Assembly (NCBI GenBank): GCA_010015745.1
Contig: ML978228.1
Coordinates: 62,001 to 126,000, forward strand
Source: Setomelanomma holmii
Taxonomy: Eukaryota; Ascomycota; Dothideomycetes; Pleosporales; Phaeosphaeriaceae
Length of the DNA stretch: 64,000 nucleotides
Direction: 5' to 3'
Shown here: positions 1 to 11,293 of the stretch, in pieces
Numbering within the stretch: position 1 is the first letter of the stretch
Layout: every line of letters starts with the position of its first letter
The notes under the pieces: model-generated
The model's input: only the letters and a program-made list of their open reading frames with translations
Databases searched by the model: none
Told to the model about the DNA's origin: nothing
Program-made: the position numbers and the translations under genes

Positions 1-1616
1 GGGATAATTGAACTTCAGAGTGCTTTTCGCGAAAATGCCTCGCCAGATTCCCCTTGCCATATTTACCAGAAAACTGTGTCTCACAAAGTGTACAGGTCTC
101 ATGAAGAAAACAATATTTCCCTCCAGAAGTTGCTGTGGAGCTGACATTGTCCCAGGCCGACCCGCTGCTCGCTGGCGTCCGCCAATGGTTCTTGTCTGTG
201 CAGGGTATACTTGAAGTAGTGTGGCTGGGAAGAGGCGTGCTCATGAGGGTAGACGGTGTAGTCATCGTGTGATTTTCAATTGAGCGTCGGTCGAACAGAC
301 TTCCGAAACCTGGCAGTATAGTAGGGAGCAGCGTGGAAGCAGGGACGTGAAAACACCACGGCGAAGTAGTCTGCGTAAGGAGCTTAGTGGTTGAAGAAGA
401 TATGTGGAGATAAGGAGATAGAAGGTGTTCCTCCGAGTGGGTGGCAACTTCTGGCTGAGGGCTGTTCAAGCTGCTCAAGCTCTGCTCGGCTGGGGCGGAG
501 ACTGACGATAACGTCGGTGTTGGCTGAACAGCATCGCGGCTTTCTATCATCGCAGTAATACGATCGCCGCCGTTCACATCGTCGTTGGCGATGATAGAGT
601 CTCCCGACGTCGTGACAGTGACCGATGGTTTTCGTTGCAGCTCTTGAGCAGCAAATTGCTACTGTGATCGGTCAGAAAGTTCGCAAAGAATGGAAACAAC
701 TTGGACAAGATCTTACGGCTATATTCTGATCACGAACCGGCGGTAACGTGCTGGTTTGCCCAAGCTCACTTTGCTGATCGATTGCATCTTTCGCAACAGC
801 TAGGACGGGCGACGTCGACTCTGGAATATGCGAGTCAGATTGAGAAGGAGGCGGCGAGAGGTTCACTGCCGGTTGGTCAGTGCCGAATTTGTGGTAGACG
901 ACCGGCTTGAGTACACATACCTTGTAGAGCTGGCTGTTCACGCTCCATGGCCTCAACCTTATCGTACAACAAACTCCATTGCTCTTCTTTCGCAGCCTCG
1001 CCCCGCTTGAGTCTCCGTGGAGTTCTGCAGTTCTGTAGGCCATGTCGTCTCTCGAAGATTCTCTCGCTGAGAACGTCTTCCTTGCAAGTCGGACAGTGTT
1101 TCAGGTAATATCCATGTTGTCGTACTATATGACGTCGGACTTGGGACATGTTTTCAGCCACCATGCCACTACAATTGAGCGGCAAACTCAGAGCAATCCT
1201 GGCGCGGCGACACGGACAGTCACCCGTCCATCTGCCAGGCCGCTCAGAAGTCATCTCGCGGGTCGTCATGGGAGTACTTGATTGTGGTTCTGCTGCCAGT
1301 CGTAGGGGTACATAGTCATCCTTTAGCACAGCTGTGCTCGAACTGAAAGACTGCCAATCGTCAGAGTCGAATAGTGGTTTCGAACCAAGTGATGCGGAAT
1401 AGAGAATTATACTTGGAAGCTGGGATCTCGTGCATCAACGAAACCATTCATAAATGCGTCAAAGTTGGGATCGAACTTTGCATCGTAGGGGTACTCTACA
1501 GAGTACTCCGAGATGCCTTCTAGCCCAAGCTGTAAGTGGAAGTGCTGTTGTTCTGGAGGACTACTGGAATCGCGGTCAAATTGTCCTGAGGGAACTCCAG
1601 GTGCCGGCATTTCCAT
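1..1616 (-). CDS. C2H2-type zinc-finger protein, 3' end outside window
   Basis: Four exons fit one continuous frame: 1616-1413, 1350-921, 865-717 and 658 to the window edge (about 480 codons visible). The introns (62, 55, 58 nt) start GTATAA, GTATGT and GTAAGA, each with a CTGAC branch point. Exon 2 carries Cys/His clusters of the fungal degenerate C2H2 kind (HIVRQHGYYLKHCPTCKEDV, then a further His and Cys). Exon 4 is Ser/Thr/Pro-rich linker followed by a finger, CTLCETQFSGKYGKGNLARH...H, close to the edge. The start is the Met at 1616, first in the exon. A nuclear DNA-binding or regulatory role is inferred from the fingers only; no ortholog is recognised. The stop codon is not in the window, so further fingers may follow. 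Confidence 0.7.
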
Positions 1617-3029
1617 AATGCGTTAGCGCATGGAGGACTTAAGGGGATATAACGAAAAAGGAGGACGGCTCGAGAGGGGGCAGCGAGGTAGTTTAGTAGG
1701 GGATTTAGTAGGTGGCGAACACAGACCGAGTAAAAGCTCATTGGATGAAATCTGCTGAGCGATGGTGGCTTGCAGGTATGCTGGCAAGTAGACGAGTTCA
1801 CCTGCACGCTTGCGTAGATGCGTACTTGCGTACTTTCCCTCTTTCCACGGCTGCTGAGTGGCTAATTTCCAGCGACACGAAGGTTGATTCGTCATTCAAG
1901 TGGCTTCATCTGGGTACGTCCACAGCAGCCACTGCTTTAGAGTGCACTTCCGCGCCAGGAAGAACCCGCGTAATTGCGCATGTGGGCAAACGTTCGAAGC
2001 AGGACACAGAGACTTCATCCCCCATATCGCTATGATGAAATACAGTATACGCTTGACAGTTGAGCGTATGTTTGAGGGACTAGGCACAATCGTCTTTTCA
2101 GCCTCGCCACCGACTCCAATGACTGAGCGTCAAAAAGTAGATGTAAAGTCGAGAGGTTAGGCCGAATGTATGCTCATCGAGTCTTCTCTTGGAATACATT
2201 GTGTACGAAGAATCTCAACTTCATGATCTTAATTATTCGAAGGCGAGGCGAGCTTCTTGCCTTGATAGGCGACGCATCTCAGTGTCTGAGGGAGCGGGGC
2301 AGCGCGAGGCTGAGCGCCCACCCTGCCTGCCGAGCCGACGCAAGTGCTTTGGAAATTTTCTAAAACGAAGGGTTAGTGCGTAAATACTTCCCATTTCTAC
2401 AGCGAAGTCGATCTCGGGATAACGAGGTATGCCTGCACCTGTTGCTTGCACGACCTGCGCCGACGTTCACCGGCCGCGCACGTACGGCCTATTCGGCGAA
2501 TGTCGACCTGATACTTTGGGAAAGATCAAAATGTCCCCCAATGCTATGTCAAATTGATGATTCGAGATCGTACGAAAGACGGAGTGAGGCTCAGTTCGAG
2601 GGAATAGAAGATGGGCCTGGCTGCGTCGTGGAAGCGAGCCAGTCAGGGCTCTTCGAATGACAACGATCACGTATTCGGAAGCAGCGACGATGCACACCGA
2701 GGGCATGATCGCAATGCTAGGGAATGATTGGAAGTAATATGATCGATCAAGCGGTAGAAGGCCGATTGCTGGTGATGACCATTGACTTCAAGATCGTTCA
2801 TAGTCGCAAGGCAATTAATTACATTGACTCAACAAAGGTCCAAGTCTCTACGTCAAGGCAAATTCGAACGTGTTTTGGCCTCCTCGTAATCTTTATTTTG
2901 TTGCCCAGCCGATTAAGTATTCGGCACAGATGTTTATCTTCTGGCTTCATCGAGCAGAAAGAACAATGTAAGACCCTCCCCTAGGCTTCTCACCGCCGAT
3001 CACACTGAGTGAATCATGGGGCACACAAT
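1617..3029. other. Intergenic region, no gene seen
   Basis: Only short overlapping open frames without domain-like composition, codon bias or splice-supported extension. No tRNA-like fold or repeat was recognised by eye. It separates the start of the C2H2 gene from the end of an F-box-family gene relic. Confidence 0.5.
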
Positions 3030-3980
3030 CTAAGCGAGGCTCTTCTCCCACGCCCCAGCCATCTGCTCCACCATCACAAATTCTGGATCGTCCAACAACC
3101 TCGTTTTACCACCATCCGCTGGATCCTCCCAAACATGATCATACCACTTGCCCGAGCCCAGACCGTGCGTGTCATTCCACCTCTTCCAGCCCAAGTGCCC
3201 GGAGCTTCCACCCAGTACTTTCGGCCCCTACACTCTTTGGGCACCATGTTGTGCAGACGTCAATTCGCCTGCGCGCGTCCATGTTATGACTTGCTTGACG
3301 GCGAGATAGTTGTACTGAATTCTGGCTTGGATATCGCTAGGGCATCGCAAGTTTGAAGCGGCGTAATACGAGCGATATCGTGGTCGAAGAGCCCGACACT
3401 GTTCCCACAATTGATGCAAGCCGAAATTTCTGAATCCATGGAGCACGCTAGTAGGGAATATCGCTGGCCTTGAAGTTGGCAATTGAACGAGAGATGTGTA
3501 TGCTCTGCCATTTTCTCGCTTGAGCTTTGCGATCATGAGCTGTTCGTGGTAGAATGCAGAGAGTAATTCGATCCAATTCAGTGACATGTCCCAGCTGTTG
3601 GGCTGGAACTGCAAGTTCGGAAGATCGATATCGGTCATCATGGTATTGTTTAGCTGCGTACCGATTCGCGATATGACAGGTGGGTTATGAGCGGACTTGT
3701 GCCATGGTTGCACGGTTTTGTAGTGTTGCATTAGGCCTTGAAAGTGTCCGAAATTGAGTCGGGGAGAAGCCAGCAACGGCGTATTCCTGAATAGGTGTTG
3801 GGACGTTGCACCGATGGTAAAGAAGGCTGTGGCCTCGTCGCTGGAGGTTCCGACGAAGTGACAATGATACTGCAATCCCATTAAATGCGAATCATTCTCT
3901 GGTCTCCACTGGATTACAGTCTCCTTCAAAATGTCACTGGATTCTGGAGTGACCTTTACGCTGGCCAAGAGGCTCGCCAT
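3030..3980 (-). pseudogene. F-box-family-like protein copy A, interrupted by one in-frame TAG
   Basis: One frame of 317 codons runs from Met at 3980 to TAG at 3030-3032, broken only by TAG at 3228-3230. It is a distant paralog of the gene at 9834-10898. Shared blocks are LKxTVIxW, YxCxF near the start, RIGTxxNxTxxTDxxLP in the middle, a W...L...xHE helix, RPxxxP, and the C-terminal block WYDHVWEDPADGG then AWEKSLA. The segment after the TAG keeps these residues in frame, so the stop looks recent or the codon is read through. The N-terminal F-box present in the other copy is not found upstream here. The family looks like a fungal lineage-specific group; function unknown. Confidence 0.6.
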
Positions 3981-4636
3981 GTAAATTCAATGCAATGAAA
4001 AGTGATTTCCATGCTGGTAATGCCCTTACAGCGTGTGCAATGCTATGAATAGTCAACTGTAGATTCCTCGAGAGGTGAGCTGATCCGCGAAGATACGTTG
4101 TAGCATTGTAAGTATGCAATGCCTTCGATGGAGCCTTCAGGCTATGGCTAGAAGTTGCTCGTACACAATGCGAAAGCTCCAAGGGTGTCCGCAGCGCAAT
4201 TTCATGACCGAACATTGGCTTGAGTACGAGAAGGTGCCTTCAACCCCATCTTGGCATCCATCGCAGAGTCGCTGAAGCACATCAGAAGGTGCAGGTCGAG
4301 CTGGATAAATTGACGAGTCGACGTAGGAAATCAGCAGAAGCGTCCGATGGCGAAAGAGATGTGTCGACTCGGCGAGGAAGCTAGGACGTGGTTTCTGATA
4401 TCCGAGGGCAGCTGTTGAGCGTGTCACGAGGAAGGTGCGAGTGGGTCGAATCCAGGGTCCTCACGAAGGCGGTCAGATGGTGCAGGCACCTGAATGGAAG
4501 TCATGCATTGTTGACCTCAGCTATGTACTCTATCCCGAGACCTCAGTAGCTCGAAATTGATATGCCTCCATGTAATGCGAGTCAAACGGCGACCATGCTA
4601 CCCATATGTGGGAATTCTCAGATGTGCCTTACTGGT
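3981..4636. other. Intergenic region
   Basis: Holds the 5' flank of F-box-family copy A and the 3' flank of the UBE2O-like gene. Two minus-strand open frames of about 95 codons show no recognisable motifs. No F-box could be located here for copy A. Confidence 0.45.
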
Positions 4637-7600
4637 TCACGACTGTTGCAATCCCTCCAGCTTCTCGATCTGTCGCTTCAACATTACCACTGCTCCGAGA
4701 CTCATTGTTCTTAAGCCATCGCGCTCGCCATCCTCACTGCCATTCGCACTACGCTCTACCACTTCTTTCCCAGCTTCAATGGCCTTGTTGAGTAATCTTG
4801 GCGCACCTTCAACTTGACTTCGGTAGAGGTACTCGAGCTCTTGCTTGAATGGGGAGACATCGTTGGTGAGCGCATGTGTGATGAACGCGCGGGCGCGGAA
4901 GTACGCTCGCTCAGTGTACAGCGCGCTACTTAACTTCGTCTCGGGCGCAGAGCGGTGAACATCGTAGCCAGCTTCGTTGTAGTATGGTTCCTTCACCAAG
5001 ACTAATCCCATGATCGATACTAGCACTTGCAGCAAGGTGCTTTTGGCTGGACTCCAGCTCTCATTTCGCTCATCGGTGTGCCAAGTACCGAGTAAGCTGA
5101 GACAAATTTTGCCGTCTTCGTACAAATTCGGATTCACTGAACCGTTACCATTCGTCCAGCTATGGAAGAAGGCCTCGGGAGGTGTTTGCGGGTAGGTCGA
5201 GCCCAGATGAAAGTCGATGACGAAGGGTGCATACTCGTAGGGCGTCTCATTAGGACCAATGACGAGAACACGAATAAGGTCCAGTCGTGAATCCCAGGTG
5301 CGAACGAAGATGCCAGGCGGCAACGAACCACGGAGAATCTTGTGCTCCTTGCCGATGCGACGCATAAATGTCGAAGACAATGCCACTGTGTTGTGAAGGT
5401 AATGGTGATCGGTTGGCGGCGGCGTGTCAAGAACGAGGAAGGACGAGGGACCTTGTGCAGAGAGTTCAGGTCGATCCTCGATCATTAGCGATGTTGCGCC
5501 ATCAAGTGTCTGGTGTGAGGCCTCTACAGACTGCTCTTTGGCAGCGGGTGATTTGGTCTCTGGTGTGGTCTTTGTTGTGTCGACTTCATCTACCTCCTCA
5601 AGATCTGGCATAGATGTGTCATCATCACTGCCATCTTGCTCATCGTCCTCGGTTGACCATTCTTCGTCATCGCCAACTGGATGTTCGCCATCCATATCTT
5701 CATACTCGATCCACATCTCGTTGAACGAGGCAGAATCAAAGTCGGACACGTCTTCCTCATCAGAGTCGTTCAAGGAGTCACCATCCATGCCATGCATGTT
5801 GAGGAACTCGTCATCCATGTCGCTGCTGTACGCAAGTGTGACGCCTTCGTATGGTATCTTGACATCAACGACTGGTTTTGCGGCACCCAGGCGGACGACA
5901 AGCTTGCCGTCAAGACCGAGGTCGATCACCTCGCCAAACCAATCTGGACCAGTGAGGTTAAGTGGCGCTTGAAGGCCTTCAATTGAGTTTGGATGGATCA
6001 AGACAAAGTCGTTCCGCCGTCTTGTAAGAGCAGGGAAGGAGTAGATATCGTATAAGCTGACATCTTCGGCGTGCTCACTAAGCTCGCCTGTGGACGATGG
6101 ACGAAGCAGATCCGGCCCGAAGAACTCGATCGATGGATTTTGAAACCATCGCACCTGTGCGATACGGTCTCTTGACTTCACAGCTTGGACTACGCCTACC
6201 TTGGCCGGCTTCTTTGTCCACGTCTCTCCCGTATCGTTTCCTTCACGACCTTCTTTGGAACAGACAACCTCGCCCGGCCATACCTCGTCGTCGTCTTCAA
6301 CATTGGGATCTGGCAGCAATGATATGCTGAGATCTTCAGTGACGGTGAGGTCCTGCCACTGTACGGTGACCTGCGTGTGTGTTTGCATGACCAGGAAGAC
6401 ATTGAGATCATAACCTAAGGATTCCGTTCGCGGTATGCGAGTTAATTTGCCCTGCGGATAACCATTTGGCAATGTGTGAGAATTGTCGTACTTGACAGCT
6501 GCCCCTGCAAGATCCTTGAAGGTGACGCGGTCGCCTACTGCAACGTCTGTCACATGATATGATCGTTCTGTACCATTGTTCACAAGAGGTAACGTTCTGG
6601 CGGAGCTACCAGACGCATCGTACTTGAAGAAGGTCGAGCTTTCGAACTCATCGCGGCCGAGGGTTGCTGGTGGCTCTTCGGCAGAGAGTGCGATGTTGCT
6701 CGCGCTGATGCTTCGCGCCAGCCACTGCACGTCGATCTCGGTCGATCGCGACTCGACAACAATGCCTTCTGGTCGTATATGTGGATCGAACGCGCCGTAC
6801 CTCCACCGACCTCTCCGCAGGTTGCCTTTCTTTGTCTTGACCGTATCGCCAACGCTTAGGCGCTCGACTGTAAGATCGTCTTGTTCGAGTTCGCTCGGAT
6901 CCTCGACCACCACGACTGAGTTGTTTGATAATTTGACTGCCACCTCATCATACACGTTTTCTATCCGGCCGACCCAATCGCCATAGACGACGATGGCTCC
7001 CTCATTAAATTCGTGCACGTTCAGGAGTTCGTCGGCGGGGACGTTCCGTATTGATAAATCGTCGCTGATGGCTTGTGTAATCTGACCGCCGTTGTACTGT
7101 GTGGCGGGGAAAAGTGTGCAGAGCGCCTTCGTCCCTATGACTGTGCCGCTCATGTGTTCTTCCGAGTTTCTTTTCACAACGTCTCCCACATATAAAGCGC
7201 GGTCTAGCAGCTGCAGCTTCGCCTCGGGCACAAGTTCCGTCTTCAGCTGCGTCTGCCATGACATCAGCACCGTGCCCCGCGGGGGGATGCCACTTTTCAT
7301 GAACTTGGCAAACTCTTCGCGCGAAATGTCGGCATGACGCTCGATGTCCTCGCCATATTCGCGCTGCGGCCGCGGCTCGTGGCTGTCGACATCGCCAAAA
7401 GACCTGTCGACCACGCCGACGCTGTACTTGTCGTCCTTCAAGCCAACAGTGTCCTCGACGCAGAAGACGGCCTCGTGCGGGCTTTGCATTGGCGGCGCTG
7501 ACTGTGCGAGGGGTGCGCTGTCTTGAGTGGGTATGGGCGTGGTCGCTCCTCCAGTCTGAGGCGATTCGAGGACGCTGGCGGCGCTGAAGAAGGGCACGAG

Positions 7601-7795
7601 ATTGTTGGTGGGATGCGGCTGCGGCTGCGGCTGCGGCAAAGTTGGTAGTGGTGCAGTGTTTGCGGGGCTGTCAGTGAGGAAGCGGTCTTCGAAGAGGTTC
7701 GACAGGAAGCGCTCGAGGATGTTGCGCTGGGCCTGAGTAGTATCGTCGTCTTCGGGGCTGTCGTCGCCGGGGGTGTTGTCGGTGTGGCGGTCCAT
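4637..7795 (-). CDS. UBE2O-like ubiquitin-conjugating enzyme (large E2)
   Basis: Intronless, 1052 aa. The C-terminal UBC fold covers roughly residues 811-970. It has the E2 core pattern (YPQTPPEAFF, then NPNLYEDGKICLSLLGTW) with the catalytic Cys at about residue 898, followed by a WSPAKSTLLQVLVSI helix. The long N-terminal half has several beta-rich segments of the CR/SH3-like kind seen in UBE2O, then a strongly acidic stretch (about 690-760) before the UBC domain. Residues near 60 are a PQPQPQP run encoded by a GCGGCT hexamer repeat. UBE2O-type enzymes act as combined E2/E3 on orphan basic proteins. The start Met lies 220 bp from the divergent COG8 start, so the two probably share a promoter region. 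Confidence 0.9.
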   Translation of the reverse strand: MDRHTDNTPGDDSPEDDDTTQAQRNILERFLSNLFEDRFLTDSPANTAPLPTLPQPQPQPHPTNNLVPFFSAASVLESPQTGGATTPIPTQDSAPLAQSAPPMQSPHEAVFCVEDTVGLKDDKYSVGVVDRSFGDVDSHEPRPQREYGEDIERHADISREEFAKFMKSGIPPRGTVLMSWQTQLKTELVPEAKLQLLDRALYVGDVVKRNSEEHMSGTVIGTKALCTLFPATQYNGGQITQAISDDLSIRNVPADELLNVHEFNEGAIVVYGDWVGRIENVYDEVAVKLSNNSVVVVEDPSELEQDDLTVERLSVGDTVKTKKGNLRRGRWRYGAFDPHIRPEGIVVESRSTEIDVQWLARSISASNIALSAEEPPATLGRDEFESSTFFKYDASGSSARTLPLVNNGTERSYHVTDVAVGDRVTFKDLAGAAVKYDNSHTLPNGYPQGKLTRIPRTESLGYDLNVFLVMQTHTQVTVQWQDLTVTEDLSISLLPDPNVEDDDEVWPGEVVCSKEGREGNDTGETWTKKPAKVGVVQAVKSRDRIAQVRWFQNPSIEFFGPDLLRPSSTGELSEHAEDVSLYDIYSFPALTRRRNDFVLIHPNSIEGLQAPLNLTGPDWFGEVIDLGLDGKLVVRLGAAKPVVDVKIPYEGVTLAYSSDMDDEFLNMHGMDGDSLNDSDEEDVSDFDSASFNEMWIEYEDMDGEHPVGDDEEWSTEDDEQDGSDDDTSMPDLEEVDEVDTTKTTPETKSPAAKEQSVEASHQTLDGATSLMIEDRPELSAQGPSSFLVLDTPPPTDHHYLHNTVALSSTFMRRIGKEHKILRGSLPPGIFVRTWDSRLDLIRVLVIGPNETPYEYAPFVIDFHLGSTYPQTPPEAFFHSWTNGNGSVNPNLYEDGKICLSLLGTWHTDERNESWSPAKSTLLQVLVSIMGLVLVKEPYYNEAGYDVHRSAPETKLSSALYTERAYFRARAFITHALTNDVSPFKQELEYLYRSQVEGAPRLLNKAIEAGKEVVERSANGSEDGERDGLRTMSLGAVVMLKRQIEKLEGLQQS

Positions 7796-8015
7796 ATCTC
7801 ATGGCTGCAGGCCCGCAAGGCGTGCATATGAAGGGTAGTTTGCGGTTCGCCTCGCTTTTAGCGTAGCGTCGCCAAGTGGCGGGGGGCGCGTCATCCCTGC
7901 GCGTTGGAGCACCTCCGTCTGAAGTCCGCAACCGCCCCGCCTGGAACACATCGACAGCCAATTGTTTGGAGCATGTCTTTGTGGGAGCTTCGTAGCTTCA
8001 GCACATGACACCAAA
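7796..8015. promoter_or_regulatory. Shared divergent promoter, UBE2O-like / COG8
   Basis: 220 bp separate the two divergent start codons, leaving room for a common nucleosome-free promoter only. No TATA box was recognised. The function as a bidirectional promoter is inferred from layout. Confidence 0.4.
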
Positions 8016-9482
8016 ATGGCTGACCCGCTGTATGAGCTGCTCGTACCATATTTCGACACCCAGGATGCGCAGCTACGACCTTCTCCAAGAGATGCTGTCA
8101 CTAACACGTACCTCGCCCGCCTTGCTACACTACCATTAGCCGCTCTCACGTCCTCTGAGCAGCATTTGTTGTCACAAAGCTCGCAGTCGGTCCTGAGGTC
8201 ACTTCAGGCGCTCTCCAAACGCTCGCACAAACCCATCATATCCTCCAACGACCATCTTGCACACCTACGCGAGACACTCCCACAATTGGGCAAGGATGCA
8301 GGGACTATACAGGCAGAGCTTCCTAAGCTGGAGACAGCTGCGCAGAAGTTCTCCGAAAAGTACAGCAAGAGCTCGGAGAATGCCATCCTCGAGCGTCGGA
8401 GGAAGGCAATGCTGCTATCACGAAACGTCGACCGCGTGACAGACGTGCTGGACCTACCCACACTACTGTCCACGGCAATATCCTCGTCGACAGCGGCAGT
8501 GCAAGCCAACACCTCCACAGCAGCTTCAAATGCCAACTATGCCTCGGCTCTCGATTTGCACGCTCACATCAAGCGTCTACACACACTATATCCCGACTCG
8601 CAACTCATCTCCTCCCTAACAGCTCAGGCTGAGCAGGAGATGAAGACCATGACAGCAAATCTCATCAGCTCATTACAGTCGCAAGGCATCAAGCTGGCTG
8701 GTGCAATGCGCACCATTGGCTGGCTGCGGCGTGTTGCTCCCGAGCTTGACGAATCGTGGGCCACCAAGCAGACAAGCTTCGGCAGTGGAGAGGGCAGCTT
8801 AGGTGCTCTGTTCCTGGTTTGTAGACTGGCATGTCTGGAGTCGGTGCTAGCTGCGCTCGAACCATTGCGAGAGCTTGCAGATCAAGAGTCAGAAAGACGT
8901 GTGAAGGGTGCTACAAAAGGAGACGCTGGCTGGGCCGCCGGACAGCAGACAGAGAAGTACCTAAAGAAGTACCTCGAGATCTTCCGCGAGCAGAGCTTCG
9001 CCATCATCTCCATGTACAAGAGCATCTTTCCGTCAGCTTTGCCAGCACCAGGCTCTGAAGAGAGTGCACCAGCGGTAAAGCCAGTAACTCAATCGAACCC
9101 ACTGCAGCCAATACCATCGGCACTCGCAACTTTTCCGCTACACCTGGTCGAGATCTTGTTCGATACACTGCGCATCTACCTGCCAAATGTACAGGACCAC
9201 TCAGCTCGAGACTCCCTCCTTACTCAAGTTCTCTATTGTGCTGGCTCGCTCGGCCGGCTGGGCGGTGACTTCAGTATGATGATTGCATTACTGGAGGAGG
9301 ACTTGAGAGCAGATCTTGGCGAAGCTGACGGAGCCACAGAAGAGCAAGAGGTCGAAGAAGAGTGGGTTGAGGTCATGAAGAAACACCGAGTCCAGGCGTC
9401 GAGGTTGGAGTTACTCGCCTCTGGCGTAGGCACTGGCAGGACGACAAGCCCAGTGGATAGGACCGCGAGTCCGCTGAAATGA
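8016..9482 (+). CDS. COG8: Conserved oligomeric Golgi complex subunit 8 (Dor1 family)
   Basis: Intronless, 488 aa from the Met at 8016 (context ACCAAAATGGC). An in-frame Met at 7962 would add 18 residues that do not look like the family. Dor1-family landmarks: N-terminal helices with LRSLQALSKRSHKPIISS, the VDRVTDVLDLPTLL segment, the YASALDLHAHIKRL block, and the LISSLQSQGIKLAGAMRTIG..LRRV stretch, followed by a FLVCRLACLESVLAALEPL helix. COG8 belongs to lobe B of the COG tether for retrograde intra-Golgi vesicles. The C-terminus is acidic and Ser/Thr-rich, as in other filamentous fungi. Confidence 0.85.
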   Translation: MADPLYELLVPYFDTQDAQLRPSPRDAVTNTYLARLATLPLAALTSSEQHLLSQSSQSVLRSLQALSKRSHKPIISSNDHLAHLRETLPQLGKDAGTIQAELPKLETAAQKFSEKYSKSSENAILERRRKAMLLSRNVDRVTDVLDLPTLLSTAISSSTAAVQANTSTAASNANYASALDLHAHIKRLHTLYPDSQLISSLTAQAEQEMKTMTANLISSLQSQGIKLAGAMRTIGWLRRVAPELDESWATKQTSFGSGEGSLGALFLVCRLACLESVLAALEPLRELADQESERRVKGATKGDAGWAAGQQTEKYLKKYLEIFREQSFAIISMYKSIFPSALPAPGSEESAPAVKPVTQSNPLQPIPSALATFPLHLVEILFDTLRIYLPNVQDHSARDSLLTQVLYCAGSLGRLGGDFSMMIALLEEDLRADLGEADGATEEQEVEEEWVEVMKKHRVQASRLELLASGVGTGRTTSPVDRTASPLK

Positions 9483-9833
9483 GCCCTTCGCACAATGTCC
9501 ACGTCAGACTCTCTAGAACTCTGCAGTGATATCACACTTTCACTTGCACACTCGTGCCATTGCGGACGACGTCTTTGTGGGCTTCTGAAGTATACATCCC
9601 TTCAATCACAGCACAGTACAGGTATTACGACTAGACGAGGGACCTTCTCTCAACCTTATAAGCTCCACACAACCTGGGTCTTTCACTGCATGCTCCATGC
9701 GCGGGTCAGCCTCTCGCCTGCGACTTCAAGGCGCCGCTGCCCATGATTTACTCCCTTATCATTTCGCCCAACACCGCAACAACTGGCGCCAACAAACACC
9801 TCAACCCCTATCTACCACGGGGTCACGCTCAAC

Positions 9834-10898
9834 ATGGCCCTACCCTCACCGGTTGACGAAGGCTTGCCGAGCCCACGCCTGCCTCAAGAGCTCATCAATG
9901 TCGTACTTGGTCACGTGGAAGACATTCCATTCTTGTGGACAATCTGTCGGCAAGTCTGCCAAGGCTTTCGCCAAGAAGTGGAGTCCATCTTCAAGTGGAC
10001 TTGGCTTAAGGATACCGTCATCACTTGGCTCAACGGCTACTTTCTGCCCGAGGTGCACTATCAATGTCGGTTCTTGCACGTGCATGGCAAGAAGGCCTAC
10101 TTCCGCGTGCACCCACTCGATTTGGTTGGTTAGCACACATTGCCTGCGGCAGCGAACGTCATGATTATGAAGGAGCTCGTTCATAGCCATCAAGGGCAAC
10201 TCGACTCGAGCGAGTACTACCGCCGGCCTATGGTCTTCACGCGGATTGGCACAGATCCCAATGAAACTTACTTCACCGACCTCGTACTTCCAGGGGTCGA
10301 AATACATGAAGCCACAAAGGAGATTTCATTCGATTGGCAAGCCCTGATGACGCAATGCTTGCATGAGGAATGGCTTCTGGCGCCTCTCAAGGCCACAGAC
10401 AGAGTAAACACCCCAAACTTACCGTACATTCCTCTCACACGCCCGTTCGTCCTACCGCCGCGCGTCATGGAAATGAGCAATGATTATCTCAACGACACCG
10501 ACGTTGGGCAGCGCATGAAAGTTCGAAAGCTTCGCATCGCGCTGCTTGGCTACCGCAATCCGAGCGTCAATCATACCAGCGCTGAACAAGAGGAGATCGC
10601 CGAGACGAGCCTCACAGTCTTTTGGACGTTCCAGAACATCATCCGTGTCTCAGAACTCACGAACCAGTACAATCTCAGGATTGCGGAATGTCGAGGGCAG
10701 ATGGCTTTCGGTGTGGAGGCTCCTGGAGCCAACGGTTGGAAACAGTGGCATCGGAAACAGCGCCCATAGGCATATGCCGTCTGGTACAACCATGCTTGGG
10801 AAGATCCAGAAGACGGAGGTAGGACGACATGGTCGGAGGATCCTGTCGTTGTTGAGTCGGAAGTGATGGCACGGGCATGGGAGAAGGGTCTAGCTTAG
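9834..10898 (+). pseudogene. F-box-family protein copy B with two in-frame TAG codons
   Basis: A single frame of 355 codons from Met at 9834 to TAG at 10896-10898, interrupted by TAG at 10131-10133 and 10767-10769. The N-terminus is F-box-like (LPQELINVVLGHVEDIPFLW..CRQVCQGF). The rest matches copy A at 3030-3980: LKDTVITW, VHYQCRF, RIGTDPNETYFTDLVLP, SFDWQALMTQCLHEEWL, RPFVLPP and, after the second TAG, WYNHAWEDPEDGG and AWEKGLA. No convincing intron spans either stop: a 54-nt GTGCAT..TAG candidate at 10080-10133 lacks a branch point. F-box proteins usually recruit substrates to SCF ligases. Pseudogenisation by point mutation is the simplest reading; stop readthrough is not excluded. Confidence 0.65.
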
Positions 10899-11293
10899 AC
10901 GCCGAAGAGGAGTTGGCCATAAAGACATGGTATATGCAGCGGGAGACACTGGCGGTCAGGTGCGAAGTGCTCAACATCCAGGAGTCGGAAAGCGCGCAAA
11001 AGCTTTGAGCAGATTAGGTATCATGCTATACGTTTATGTAGTCGTGAAGCAGGTGCATGTCACCCTGGCGACGAGATTCGACCCTCGGTATTTCTTTTCT
11101 CTATGGACTTTGGCGATACTCACGTAGTGCAATGTGATTGAGCTCCTTCCTTTCACCGAAGCCGGTCCAGCTTGAATCTGCGAACGTCTCTCAAACCAAA
11201 TTGCAAATCGCTATCACTCAGCTCACGTCAGCACTTGACGGGTTATCGCATTATTTTGATTACCATCTCAATCATGTACACAGTTCCACACCT
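10899..11293. other. Intergenic region between convergent genes
   Basis: About 395 bp between the 3' ends of F-box copy B and the dehydrogenase-propeller gene. Nothing beyond short open frames was seen. Confidence 0.4.

Noticed and set aside
4440..4460. GGGTCGAATCC, resembling a tRNA B box
   Set aside because: No A box at proper spacing and no cloverleaf arms could be drawn on either strand.
5424..5972. 182-codon frame antisense to the UBE2O-like gene
   Set aside because: Ser-rich shadow of the acidic stretch; no independent evidence.
10080..10133. A 54-nt in-frame intron removing the first TAG of F-box copy B
   Set aside because: The donor is GTGCAT, no CTRAY branch point is present, and it would delete residues conserved with copy A.
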